Origin: Dechloromonas aromatica (nom. nud.)
Lineage (GTDB): Bacteria; Pseudomonadota; Gammaproteobacteria; Burkholderiales; Rhodocyclaceae
DNA length: 64,000 nucleotides
Direction: 5' to 3'
Assembly: GCA_017848965.1 (NCBI GenBank)
Contig: JAFIHA010000066.1
Location: 51,587 to 115,586, forward strand
Both the position numbers and the translations under genes were made by a program. Below the pieces are notes generated by a model. The model ran no database searches. It was not told the origin of the DNA and worked only from the letters and a program-made list of their open reading frames with translations. Shown here piece after piece: positions 9,680 to 18,218 of the stretch. The first letter of the stretch is position 1. The number at the start of each line of letters is the position of its first letter.

Positions 9680-10522
9680 ATGGCCGACTATGAGAACCGC
9701 GAGGTACCGGAAGGCATCAACGTCAGCCCGATCCACCCGCTGAAGGACTTCGCGCTGCTCGTCGGCGGCATCAGCGCCGTCATCCTGATCGCCGTCGTCG
9801 CGCTGTCGCTGCTCGCCGGCCAGTTTGCCCGGCACATTCCGTTCGCCCAGGAACGGACGCTCGCCGCCAGCCTCGGCCGCTGGCTGCCGGCGGCGCCGGA
9901 AAAACCGGGCGAGCGCCAGCGCCGCGACTATCTGCAGGCGCTCGCCGACGGGCTGGCGGTGAACATGCAGTTGCCGCCGGAAATGACGCTGACCGTGCAT
10001 TACGCCGACACCGACACGGTCAACGCGATGGCGACGCTGGGCGGCCACATCGTCGTCTTCCAGGGGCTGATCGACACCCTGCCCAGCGAGAACGCGCTGG
10101 CCATGGTGCTGGCCCATGAAATCGCCCACGTCCGGCACCGCGACCCGGTCGTCGCCATCGGTCGCGGCTTCGCCGTCGCGCTGGCGCTGGCCAGCTTCTC
10201 CGGCGTCGGCGACGGCGTCCTGCAGCAATGGCTGGGCGGCGTCGGCATGCTGCCCATCCTGTCGTTCAGCCGCGCCCAGGAAGAAGCCGCCGATGCCGCC
10301 GCGCTGCAGGCGGTACTGCAGCGTTACGGGCATGTCGGCGACGCCGCCGCCTTCTTCGAGCAAGTCGCCCGCCGGCAGTCGATGCCGTCCGGGCCGACGC
10401 TGCTGCAGACGCATCCGGACACCGAAAAACGCATCGCGGCAATCCGCGCCTTCGCCGCAGCACACGCCGCTCAGACGCCATCGGCAGCACGCCCCCTGCC
10501 CGCCTTCATGCGTGCGGAGTGA
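9680..10522 (+). CDS. M48-family membrane metalloprotease
   Basis: 280 residues. One membrane helix lies near 28-48 (LLVGGISAVILIAVVALSLL). The zinc site HEIAH is at about 146-150 and the third ligand probably lies in EEAADAAAL near 201-209, the normal M48 (HtpX/Oma1-like) arrangement. The C-terminal HPDTEKRIAAI motif is also typical of the family. Such proteases take part in membrane or periplasmic protein quality control. It is the last gene of the YbjQ-YbjQ-protease unit. Its final 52 bp overlap an opposing small gene. Confidence 0.9.
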   Translation: MADYENREVPEGINVSPIHPLKDFALLVGGISAVILIAVVALSLLAGQFARHIPFAQERTLAASLGRWLPAAPEKPGERQRRDYLQALADGLAVNMQLPPEMTLTVHYADTDTVNAMATLGGHIVVFQGLIDTLPSENALAMVLAHEIAHVRHRDPVVAIGRGFAVALALASFSGVGDGVLQQWLGGVGMLPILSFSRAQEEAADAAALQAVLQRYGHVGDAAAFFEQVARRQSMPSGPTLLQTHPDTEKRIAAIRAFAAAHAAQTPSAARPLPAFMRAE

Positions 10523-10689
10523 AGGAAGCCGGAAAACAAGCGCCGCCGCATACGCCCCGGACTGGCCAGCAGCCAGTCGAGCGCCGCATCGATCGCGGCG
10601 CGACGCAGCGCCGCAGCCTCGATCAGCGCCGCCGCGTAGATGCGGTCAAGCTGTTCGGGTGACGGCCGTGAGATTGGGGAATCGGACAT
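10471..10689 (-). CDS. small hypothetical protein (72 aa)
   Basis: An open frame from the ATG at 10689, preceded by a GGAG site 8 nt upstream. The predicted protein is helical: a polar start (MSDSPISRPSPEQLDRIY), an alanine-rich helix, then a basic stretch (SPGRMRRRLFSGF). I do not recognise a family. In favour of it being real: a proper ribosome-binding site and a divergent position from the LysR gene. Against it: the small size and the 52-bp overlap with the protease gene on the other strand. Confidence 0.5.
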   Translation of the reverse strand: MSDSPISRPSPEQLDRIYAAALIEAAALRRAAIDAALDWLLASPGRMRRRLFSGFLHSARMKAGRGRAADGV

Positions 10690-10765
10690 GATTGACTCCA
10701 GGCGTGATGACGGTTCGAACTCTATTGTGCAAACCGACACCCGGAAACCGATGAAATCGCAGATT

Positions 10766-10788
10766 GCTTTTGCATTATTTGCAAAAGC
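10766..10788. promoter_or_regulatory. inverted repeat, candidate LysR operator 1
   Basis: GCTTTTGCA (10766-10774) and TGCAAAAGC (10780-10788) are exact 9-bp inverted arms around TTATT. The pattern contains T-N11-A, the usual core of a LysR-type box. It lies in the gap between the small minus-strand gene and the LysR gene. Confidence 0.6.
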
Positions 10789-10792
10789 AGTT

Positions 10793-10817
10793 CATGCCGA
10801 CCATACTTGTCGGCATG
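10793..10817. promoter_or_regulatory. inverted repeat overlapping the LysR start codon
   Basis: CATGCCGAC (10793-10801) and GTCGGCATG (10809-10817) are exact 9-bp inverted arms with a 7-bp spacer. The last three bases of the right arm are the proposed ATG of the LysR gene. As DNA it could be a second operator; as RNA it would form a hairpin that hides the start codon. Confidence 0.5.
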
Positions 10818-11837
10818 CAGCTCAATCTTGACGATGCCGACCTGTTCATCCGCGTTGCCGAACTCGGCACGCTGTCAGCCGCGGCGCGCGAACGCAACGA
10901 GCCGGTCAGCCAGGTATCGCGGGCGATTGCCCGCATCGAATCGGCACTTGGCGTGCGCCTGCTGCACCGGACGACGCACGGCCTCTCGCTGACTGACGAG
11001 GGCGACAGTTTCCTCGAACACGCGCGCCGCATGCTCGACATCGCAGCCGAGATGGAAGGCCAGTTCACCGGTCGCCTGGCCGGACCGAGCGGCCTGGTAC
11101 GCATCAGCGTCAGCCCGATTCTCGCCCAGCTGGTCATCGTCCCCGCGCTGCCCGGGCTTTACCGGCGCCACCCCGGCCTGCAGGTCGACATCCTGGCCGA
11201 CGACCGTGTCACCGACCTCGCCCGCGACGGCATTGACCTCGCCATCCGCGCCGGCGTCGACAACGCGGAAAGCCTGGTCGTCCGCCAGCTCGGCGAACAC
11301 GGACGCAGCCTCTACGCGGCCCCGGCCTATCTGGCAGCTTTCGGCACACCGGCAACACCCGCCGATCTCGCCGGACATCGCCTGATCGCCAACAGCGCCA
11401 GCCAGTCACTCAACCGCTGGCCCTTCCGTGCCTTTGCGCCGAGCCCGACGCCCTGGGACAGCAAGGCCGGCCACTGGCTCAAGCCGAGCCGCGAGCGAAC
11501 GCCCGGCGCCGCTGGCGGAATCCTGCAGGTCAAGGGACACACCCGGGCCGACAGCACCGCGATCGTCCTCGAACTGGCCCTGGCCGGCATCGGCATCGCC
11601 CGCCTCAACGAGCTGCTGGTCTCGCCACTGGTACGCGCTGACCGCCTCCGTCCAGTTCTGGAGGAATACACGGAACGCGAACGCCTCCCCGTCTACGCGG
11701 TGATGCTGCAGGAACGCCACCGCCTGCCCAAGGTCCGCGCCTGCGTCGATTTCTGGCTGGAGTACTTTGCCGCGCTGCGCTCGCACCGCGACCACGAGAC
11801 AAACGCCGTCCCGCTGCTTACTGTGAACACGCCCTAG
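10815..11837 (+). CDS. LysR-family transcriptional regulator
   Basis: 340 residues from the ATG at 10815 (MQLNLDDADLFIRV); an ATG at 10794 is possible. The winged helix-turn-helix covers about 1-60 (LSAAARERNEPVSQVSRAIARIESALG), followed by a LysR substrate-binding domain (PSGLVRISVSPIL... DLAIRAG). The protein is somewhat longer than the usual 300 residues, with extra residues around 205-240. It ends head-on with nudC; the two stop codons share CTAG. The inducer and targets are unknown; the small divergent gene and its own promoter are the nearest candidates. Confidence 0.88.
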   Translation: MQLNLDDADLFIRVAELGTLSAAARERNEPVSQVSRAIARIESALGVRLLHRTTHGLSLTDEGDSFLEHARRMLDIAAEMEGQFTGRLAGPSGLVRISVSPILAQLVIVPALPGLYRRHPGLQVDILADDRVTDLARDGIDLAIRAGVDNAESLVVRQLGEHGRSLYAAPAYLAAFGTPATPADLAGHRLIANSASQSLNRWPFRAFAPSPTPWDSKAGHWLKPSRERTPGAAGGILQVKGHTRADSTAIVLELALAGIGIARLNELLVSPLVRADRLRPVLEEYTERERLPVYAVMLQERHRLPKVRACVDFWLEYFAALRSHRDHETNAVPLLTVNTP

Positions 11838-12592
11838 GCAGCCAGCGCCGCGTCGATCAACCGGCGGGCGATGCTCACCGGGTCCGGCAAGGCCGGCAGC
11901 GCGTCCGGCGCGAACCAGGCGGCGTCCTCGATCTCGTCCGGCTGGGGAACGATGTCGCCGCCTGCGTAATCGGCGAAGAAGGCGATCATCAGCGAGTTCG
12001 GGAAAGGCCACGGCTGGCTGGCGAAGTAGCGCAGGCTGGCGATCTCGACGCCGACCTCCTCGCGCACCTCACGCGCCGCGCATTGCTCAAGGGTTTCGCC
12101 CGGTTCGACGAAGCCGGCCAGCGCGCTGTAGACGCCATCCTTGAAGTGCGGGCTGCGCGCCAGCAGCAGGCGCTCGCCGTCGCGCACCAGGACCATCACC
12201 GCCGGCGACAGCCGGGGATAGACGACCAGCCCACAAGCCGGGCAACGCATCGCGAACTCCCCGCCGAGGCGCGCGGTCGGCGTGCCGCAACTGCCGCAAT
12301 GACGGTGGTTGGCCTGCCAGTCGAGGAGTTGCGTCGCCCGCCCGGCGAAGGCGAACACCTCCATCCCGGCCAGGCCGTGCAGCGCCCGCAGGGAAACCGG
12401 TTCGCCGCCGGCGAGCGCCGGCCAGTCGGCGACATCGAGCGCCCGACAGGGCCGGCCGGCGATTTCGCCGACCGCCAGCCCGCTGGCCGGCAGACCGAAA
12501 TCCGCCGCCGTACCGAAAGGAAAAGGCCAGTCGCCGGGCACGGTGAACAAACGGTGCTGGCAACGCAGTATCCAGTAAACGGCCTCGTTCAT
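11834..12592 (-). CDS. nudC: NAD(H) pyrophosphatase / NAD-RNA decapping Nudix hydrolase NudC
   Basis: 252 residues from the ATG at 12592; the frame stays open upstream but without homology. A four-cysteine zinc ribbon (CGSCGTPTARLGG... CPACG) is followed by the Nudix box GFVEPGETLEQCAAREVREEVG-type element with its REVREEVG core, and then SQPWPFPNSLM, the NudC-specific signature. It hydrolyses NADH to NMNH and AMP and removes NAD caps from RNA. It lies downstream of, and on the same strand as, the DUF4349 lipoprotein gene (46 bp gap). Confidence 0.94.
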   Translation of the reverse strand: MNEAVYWILRCQHRLFTVPGDWPFPFGTAADFGLPASGLAVGEIAGRPCRALDVADWPALAGGEPVSLRALHGLAGMEVFAFAGRATQLLDWQANHRHCGSCGTPTARLGGEFAMRCPACGLVVYPRLSPAVMVLVRDGERLLLARSPHFKDGVYSALAGFVEPGETLEQCAAREVREEVGVEIASLRYFASQPWPFPNSLMIAFFADYAGGDIVPQPDEIEDAAWFAPDALPALPDPVSIARRLIDAALAA

Positions 12593-12638
12593 CGCTCGAC
12601 TCCGGGGAAAAAGGGCTGGCAGTTTAACGCGCCGGCGC

Positions 12639-13496
12639 TCAAGCCGCCGCTTTCGGCGCCGGCTTGCGGAAACGCCGCCAGAGCAGGCGGGCCAGCCCGC
12701 CGACCAGCAAGAAGGCGATGCTCCACGGAATGAGGTAGGCAATCGCCGTGATCGCGCCCGACATGCCGCGCGCCAGGTTATCGACAAACTCGTCCAGCGC
12801 GTCGCGCACCGGCCGCCAAGACGACCTTGCACCAGTCGCCGTAATCGACAGGCGCAGCACCTCGGTATTCACGCGTTGCAGGTCGTGGGCGCGGGCGCCG
12901 CTGATTTCCTCGATTTGTGCCTGCGTCTGGGCCAGTTCCCGGTTCACCGTGATCATCGCGTCGATATCGCCGCTCGCCTTGTTGCGCAGGGCTTCGAGCT
13001 TGCCGCGATAGTCGTTCAACATGGCCAGCTTCTTGGCCGAATCTTCAAGCGGACCGGCCAGGTCCTCCGCCGTCGTCGACTGGCTGGCGACCCTGCCCTG
13101 GGCGCTCAGGGCGCTCATCAGTTGCCGGATGCCGGCCGGCTTGGCGCGCAGGGTGATCTGCGCATAACTGCCCCGCCCCTTGCCGATGCGCGATTCGAGG
13201 ATGACGCATTGCTCGGCCGCCGCGGCCAGGCAGGCGGCTTCGGCCTGCTGGTGCACTGCGGCGACGCGTTCCTCAGCCACCTCAAGTTTGATGGTGTGCT
13301 CGTAGGCCATGTAGCGACGCGGACTGTCGGCGGCTGCCGCTACGCTTTGCTCAGCAGGGGCGCGCTCGACTGACGCCTGGCTATCGGCTTCGTGCTTGCT
13401 GCCGCAGCCGGCGAGGATGAAGAAAGCGAAAACGATCGGCAGCGAACGCAGCGCGTGCTCCCGGAAAAACACGGTCAATGCGGTAGGGGATGTCAT
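12639..13496 (-). CDS. DUF4349 lipoprotein
   Basis: 285 residues. The signal peptide ends in the lipobox LAGC (FFILAGCGSK, cysteine near 31). The body is a DUF4349 domain, with a coiled-coil region around 140-205 (LEALRNKASGD... ELAQTQAQIEEISG). One C-terminal membrane helix (IPWSIAFLLVGGLARLLWRRF) is followed by a basic tail. So it would be a lipid-anchored periplasmic protein with a second anchor at its end. The function of DUF4349 proteins is not settled. Confidence 0.85.
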   Translation of the reverse strand: MTSPTALTVFFREHALRSLPIVFAFFILAGCGSKHEADSQASVERAPAEQSVAAAADSPRRYMAYEHTIKLEVAEERVAAVHQQAEAACLAAAAEQCVILESRIGKGRGSYAQITLRAKPAGIRQLMSALSAQGRVASQSTTAEDLAGPLEDSAKKLAMLNDYRGKLEALRNKASGDIDAMITVNRELAQTQAQIEEISGARAHDLQRVNTEVLRLSITATGARSSWRPVRDALDEFVDNLARGMSGAITAIAYLIPWSIAFLLVGGLARLLWRRFRKPAPKAAA

Positions 13497-13630
13497 GGGA
13501 TTCCAGCAAATGTTTGCGGCAACGCGACTGCGCCACCCGGCACTCTGCGATGCGGATTATGCCGTTTGAAAACCCCGAAAGGAAACGACAGCGGCTGCCA
13601 TGCCGCACTCCCCGGAGCGAGGCGCAGCGC

Positions 13631-13894
13631 CTAGTCGAGGACGAAGACCATGCCGAGCACGCCGAACGACAAGGTCTGGTCGCCCGCCGTGGTGTAGGAA
13701 GCAACGCCCAGGCTATGGTAATTGGAAGCGAAGGCCACCAGCGTACCGACGCCGAGTACGGCGTTGAGTTGGCTGCGCTCGGCGAGCGCCGCCTTGATCT
13801 TTTCGCGATGCCGATCGGCCGACGGGTTGAGCAACAGGGCGGCGCCCAGCAGTGCGGCACCGAAGACGGCACCGGTCAGGAAAGGACGGCTCAT
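13631..13894 (-). CDS. small membrane protein (87 aa)
   Basis: From the ATG at 13894 with a GGAG site about 8-11 nt upstream. A hydrophobic N-terminal helix (FLTGAVFGAALLGAALLL) is followed by a charged stretch (RHREKIKAALAER) and a second weakly hydrophobic C-terminal half. I do not recognise the family. It lies 62 bp downstream of the MFS gene on the same strand and may be co-transcribed. Confidence 0.6.
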   Translation of the reverse strand: MSRPFLTGAVFGAALLGAALLLNPSADRHREKIKAALAERSQLNAVLGVGTLVAFASNYHSLGVASYTTAGDQTLSFGVLGMVFVLD

Positions 13895-13956
13895 GGAGAA
13901 CTCCGCAGGAGGGTGAAACGTGGTCGAGGAAAGGACGCAGTCCGGCGTCCCCTGCT

Positions 13957-15165
13957 TCAGCTCGCGGCCCGCGTATGCATGGCGATGCGGGCAACCCAGG
14001 CGACCGCCAGCAGGTTGGCCGCCATCGCAATGTAGCCCACCAGCCGGTAGCCGCTCAAGTGGCCCGCCGCGTCGACCTCGATCAGAGCGCCGCCGAGGGT
14101 CGTCGCCAAGCCCATCGCCAATGCCTGCACGGTGCCGTTGAGCGACATGAAGGTACCGCGCAGGCGCGGCTGGGCAGCCGAGGTGACGATCGCCATGGCG
14201 GGAATCATGCGCCCCGAGATCAGCACGAAGAAGCAGGTCGAACAGAGCAGCCAGCCCCACAGCGGCAGGTGCCCGGCGTGGGTGACGAGCAGCAGCGGCA
14301 ACAGCGCTGCCAGCGCCAGCCAGCGATAGACCGTCACCTTGCCGCGGCGGTCGGCCCAGCGGCCGATGGCGCGGGCGCTGAAGAAAGTGGCGGCGCCACC
14401 GACCAGGTAAACGAGGGGAATCTCGGACTGGGCGATGCCGACGTTGCCGACCGCCTGGATCGTGATGTAGGGAATCACCATGAACCCGGAAAAGATGACC
14501 AGCGCCGAAAACAGCAGGGCGCGTCTATGGTTGCCTTCCTTCATCACCTCGCCGGCCGCCGCCAGCGGATGCGCCGGCGCGCCGAGATGGCCATGCAGTT
14601 CCGGCAGGCAGCGTCGGCCGACGGCGATGCAGACGGCGGCGATCGCCGCCACTAGCACGAAGGGCGCGTGCCAGCCGAGGTGGTTGGCCAGCCACAGCGA
14701 CAGCGGCACGCCGGCGATGGTCGAGATCGAGAAGGCGCTGGCGACGACGCCGGTCGCCTGGGCCCGGCGGGAAAAGGGAACGGCGTCGCCGATCATCGTC
14801 TGCACCAGCGCCCCGAGCAGGCCGCCGAAGGTCCCGGCCAACCCGCGCGCCACGAGCAGCGTGGCGTAGCCCGGCGCCAGCGCGCAGGCCAGTGTCGCCA
14901 GCCCGAACAGGGCGACGACGACGAGCAGCAGGCGTTTGCGTTCGAAACGGTCGACGAAGGTGGCGCCGAGCAGGCCGGCGGCCGCCGCGCTGAAACTGTA
15001 GGATGCGACCAGGAAACCGAATTCGCCCGCGTTGATGGCGAAAGCCCGCATCAGGATCGGCCCGAGCGGCATCATGATCATGAAATCGAGGATATGGCCG
15101 AACTGGATGGCGGCCAGGACCAGCAGGAGCAGGCGTTCGTTGCGCGGAGTCAGTTCAGTCGTCAT
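13957..15165 (-). CDS. MFS transporter
   Basis: 402 residues with about twelve hydrophobic segments and the major-facilitator pattern. The conserved loop after helix 2 is seen as DRFERKRLLLVV, and the equivalent in the second half as GRWADRRGKVTVYR. It resembles the drug/sugar efflux (AraJ/Bcr-like) branch, but no substrate can be named from the sequence. It starts at an ATG at 15165 and is divergent from the small membrane protein at 15266. Confidence 0.85.
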   Translation of the reverse strand: MTTELTPRNERLLLLVLAAIQFGHILDFMIMMPLGPILMRAFAINAGEFGFLVASYSFSAAAAGLLGATFVDRFERKRLLLVVVALFGLATLACALAPGYATLLVARGLAGTFGGLLGALVQTMIGDAVPFSRRAQATGVVASAFSISTIAGVPLSLWLANHLGWHAPFVLVAAIAAVCIAVGRRCLPELHGHLGAPAHPLAAAGEVMKEGNHRRALLFSALVIFSGFMVIPYITIQAVGNVGIAQSEIPLVYLVGGAATFFSARAIGRWADRRGKVTVYRWLALAALLPLLLVTHAGHLPLWGWLLCSTCFFVLISGRMIPAMAIVTSAAQPRLRGTFMSLNGTVQALAMGLATTLGGALIEVDAAGHLSGYRLVGYIAMAANLLAVAWVARIAMHTRAAS

Positions 15166-15265
15166 CGGCGGGCAGGATTGCGGGGGACGCCAAGGATACG
15201 CGGCGCGGCGGCGGACCGGTAGTGCGGGATTGTCACCGGAAGCGAGGGGCGATTACCATGCGGCC

Positions 15266-15436
15266 ATGCATTTCGCCCTCCTCTTCCTGATCCTGGCGGC
15301 ACTCGCCGCTACCCTGTTCCCTGACTGGGGCTGGCCGGCGGTGCTCGGCAGCGCCTTCGCCGTCGTCGTCGCCCTGCGCCTCCTGCTGATGCTCGTCGGC
15401 CGCCGCAGCAAATCGGCCGACGACGCCGCGAACTGA
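15266..15436 (+). CDS. small membrane protein (56 aa)
   Basis: Two predicted membrane helices (MHFALLFLILAALAATLF and AVLGSAFAVVVALRLLLMLV) with a short DWGWP turn, then a basic tail. The length and layout are those of a small two-pass inner-membrane protein. The family is not recognised. It lies 57 bp before the recJ-linked gene on the same strand. Confidence 0.55.
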   Translation: MHFALLFLILAALAATLFPDWGWPAVLGSAFAVVVALRLLLMLVGRRSKSADDAAN

Positions 15437-15493
15437 GCCGGCCGGCCGCCGCGCGGTGGTAAACTCGCGGCTTCCCCTGCCCCGAGTTTCGCC

Positions 15494-16525
15494 GTGCGCC
15501 TCACCCTGCTCGTCCCCGAACTGATCTGGCCCGAACCGGGCGACACGCAAACCCTCGCCGACCTCAGCACCCCGGCCTTCGCCTGGCTCGACGGGCACGC
15601 CGCCTTCCGCCGCGGCGAGCCGCTGGCCGTTGAATCCGCCCTGCTCGAACAGTTCGGCATCGCCAACGCCGGCAGCGCCGCCTTCCGCCGCCTCGGCGAA
15701 ACCGACGCCAACCTGGAAGACGGCCACTGGCTGTGCGCCGACCCGGTGCACCTGCGTTTTCACCACGAACGCATCGTCCTCGCCGACGCCGGCGCTTTCG
15801 ACATCGACGCCGCCGAAGCACTGGCGCTGGTCGGCGCGCTCAACGCCGAGTTCGCCGAGATCGGCGTCTTCCACGCGGCGACGCCGCGGCGCTGGTACCT
15901 GCGCCTGCATGCCGCAGTCGATCACGTTGCCGCGCCGCTCTCCGCCGTCGCCGGCCGGCGCATGGACAGCGACCTGAGCGACAAGACCTCGCCGCTGCAC
16001 CGCTGGCTGAACGAGGTGCAGATGTTCCTCCACCTGCACCCGGTCAACGCCGCGCGCGCCGCCGCCGGCAAGCCGGCGATCAACAGCCTCTGGCTGTGGG
16101 GCAACGGCCCGGCGGTGACGCCGACCGGCAGCCCGGACGCGCTCTTCGCCGACGACCCGCTGGCGCGCGGCCTCGCCCGCGCCGCCAACGTTGCCGTGCA
16201 GGCGCTGCCGGCCAACGCCGACGCCGTCCTCGACAGCGGCGCGCAACGGCCGCTGGTCGTCGTCGACACGCTGCTGCCGACCGTCCTCTACGAAGACCCG
16301 GACGGCTGGCGACGCGCCTGCGAACGCTTCGACGCCGACTGGCTGGCGCCGATCCAGAAGCGTCTCGGCAAGACCGTCAGGGAGCTCGTCGTCGTCGCGC
16401 CGACCATCTACGGCCGCCTGCAATGGACGCTCGCCGCTGGCGAGCGCTGGAAGTTCTGGAAATCCGGCCGCAGCCCGCAACAAGTCGCCCTGGCGCTGGC
16501 CGGGCCGCAAGGAAAAGCATCTTGA
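15494..16525 (+). CDS. conserved hypothetical, coupled to recJ
   Basis: 343 residues from an ATG at 15494. No catalytic motif is obvious. Recognisable stretches are MDSDLSDKTSPLHRWLNEVQMFLH, quoted here in part as LHRWLNEVQMFLH, and INSLWLWGNGPAV. Proteins with this LWLWGxG pattern occur in betaproteobacteria, sometimes labelled phosphoglycerate-mutase-like, but I cannot support an enzymatic role. Its stop codon overlaps the recJ start (TTGA), so the two are translated as a unit. Confidence 0.8.
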   Translation: MRLTLLVPELIWPEPGDTQTLADLSTPAFAWLDGHAAFRRGEPLAVESALLEQFGIANAGSAAFRRLGETDANLEDGHWLCADPVHLRFHHERIVLADAGAFDIDAAEALALVGALNAEFAEIGVFHAATPRRWYLRLHAAVDHVAAPLSAVAGRRMDSDLSDKTSPLHRWLNEVQMFLHLHPVNAARAAAGKPAINSLWLWGNGPAVTPTGSPDALFADDPLARGLARAANVAVQALPANADAVLDSGAQRPLVVVDTLLPTVLYEDPDGWRRACERFDADWLAPIQKRLGKTVRELVVVAPTIYGRLQWTLAAGERWKFWKSGRSPQQVALALAGPQGKAS

Positions 16526-18210
16526 CCCGTATCGTCACCCGCAGCGCGCCGCCGCGCACCGTCTGGCAACTTGAACAGCAAGGCCTGCATCCCCTGCTCG
16601 CCCGGCTCTACGCCGCGCGCGGCGTCACCGACAAGGCCGAACTCGATTACGAACTCAAATCGCTGCTGCCGCCGGCCGCGCTGACCCACGCGACCGACGC
16701 CGCCAGCCTGCTCGCCGACGCCATCGAGGCCGAGGCAAAGCTGCTGATCATCGGCGACTACGACTGCGACGGCGCCACCGCCACCGCGGTCGGCATGCGC
16801 GCGCTGAAGGCGCTCGGCGCCGACGTCGATTTCCTGCTGCCCGACCGCTTCAAGCTCGGCTACGGACTGTCGCCGGAGATTGTCGACGTCGCCGCCCAGC
16901 AATCGCCCGACCTGATCATCACCGTCGACAACGGCATCGCCAGCCTCGAAGGCGTCGCCCGCGCCCAGCAGCACGGCATCGCCACGCTGATCACCGACCA
17001 TCACCTGCCGGCGGAAACCCTTCCCGCCGCCGACTGCATCGTCAATCCCAACCAGCCCGGCTGCGACTTCCCGTCGAAGTGCATCGCCGGCGTCGGCGTG
17101 ATGTTCTACGTGATGCTGGCGTTGCGCGCCGAACTGCGCCAGCGCGCTTACTTCACCGAGCGCCCCGAGCCCAACTTTGCCGACCTGCTCGATCTGGTCG
17201 CGCTGGGGACCGTCGCCGACGTCGTCAAGCTCGACCGCAACAACCGCATCCTGGTCAGCCAGGGTTTGAAGCGCATGCGCGCCGGCCGCCTGCAACCGGG
17301 CATCGCGGCGCTGTTCAAGGCCGCCGGGCGCGATCCGCGCAAGGCCACCGCCTTCGACCTCGGCTTCCTGATCGGGCCGCGCCTGAACGCCGCCGGCCGG
17401 CTCGCCGACATGCGCCTGGGCGTCGAATGCCTGCTCACCGACGACCCGGCGCGGGCGCTCAACATCGCCCAGGAACTCGACAACCTGAACCGCGAACGCC
17501 GCGAAATCGAGTCCGGCATGCAGGAACAGGCGCTGGCGCTGCTGGAAACGATGGATATTGAAGCCGCCGCCCCCGGCGTCGCCCTCTTCGATCCGGACTG
17601 GCACGAAGGCGTCGTCGGCATCCTCGCCTCGCGCATCAAGGACAAGCTGCACCGGCCGGTGTTCGCCTTCGCGCAAAGCGAGGGCGGCATCGTCAAGGGC
17701 TCCGGCCGCTCGATCCCCGGCCTGCACCTGCGCGACGCCCTCGACCTCGTCGCCAAGCGCGCCCCCGGCCTGCTCGTCCGCTTCGGCGGCCACGCGATGG
17801 CGGCCGGCGCCACCATCAAAGCCGGCGATTTCGAGCGCTTCCAGGCGCTCTTCGCCGAAGTCGCCGGCGAACTCCTCACCCCGTCCGACCTCACCCGCAC
17901 GCTAGAAACCGACGGCCCGCTCGAAGGCGGCTACATCAGCCTGGAAACCGCCAAGCTGCTGGAAAACGAAATCTGGGGCCAGGGCTTCCCGGCGCCGCTG
18001 TTCGTCGATGAGTTCGAAGTCGAGCAACAGCGCGTGCTCAAGGAAAAGCACCTGAAACTGCGCCTGCGCAAGGGCAACAGCCGGATCGAGGCAATCCAGT
18101 TCAACTTCGCCAGCCAGCCCGGCCACAGCACCCGCGCCGCCTACCGGCTGTCGGTCAACGAATACATGGGCGTCGAGAATCCGCAGTTGATGATTGAGTA
18201 TCTGGAGTAG
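16522..18210 (+). CDS. recJ: single-strand DNA 5'-3' exonuclease RecJ
   Basis: 562 residues starting at the TTG at 16522, which overlaps the upstream stop and has an AAGGAAA site. No ATG lies near; the frame runs far upstream but there encodes only a shadow of the previous gene. DHH phosphoesterase motifs are present: IIGDYDCDGATATA, TDHHLPAE, LVALGTVADVV, and in the DHHA1 part VRFGGHAMAAG. RecJ acts in recombination repair and mismatch repair. Length matches the family (about 560-577). Confidence 0.95.
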   Translation: MTRIVTRSAPPRTVWQLEQQGLHPLLARLYAARGVTDKAELDYELKSLLPPAALTHATDAASLLADAIEAEAKLLIIGDYDCDGATATAVGMRALKALGADVDFLLPDRFKLGYGLSPEIVDVAAQQSPDLIITVDNGIASLEGVARAQQHGIATLITDHHLPAETLPAADCIVNPNQPGCDFPSKCIAGVGVMFYVMLALRAELRQRAYFTERPEPNFADLLDLVALGTVADVVKLDRNNRILVSQGLKRMRAGRLQPGIAALFKAAGRDPRKATAFDLGFLIGPRLNAAGRLADMRLGVECLLTDDPARALNIAQELDNLNRERREIESGMQEQALALLETMDIEAAAPGVALFDPDWHEGVVGILASRIKDKLHRPVFAFAQSEGGIVKGSGRSIPGLHLRDALDLVAKRAPGLLVRFGGHAMAAGATIKAGDFERFQALFAEVAGELLTPSDLTRTLETDGPLEGGYISLETAKLLENEIWGQGFPAPLFVDEFEVEQQRVLKEKHLKLRLRKGNSRIEAIQFNFASQPGHSTRAAYRLSVNEYMGVENPQLMIEYLE

Positions 18211-18218
18211 GACCGCCC

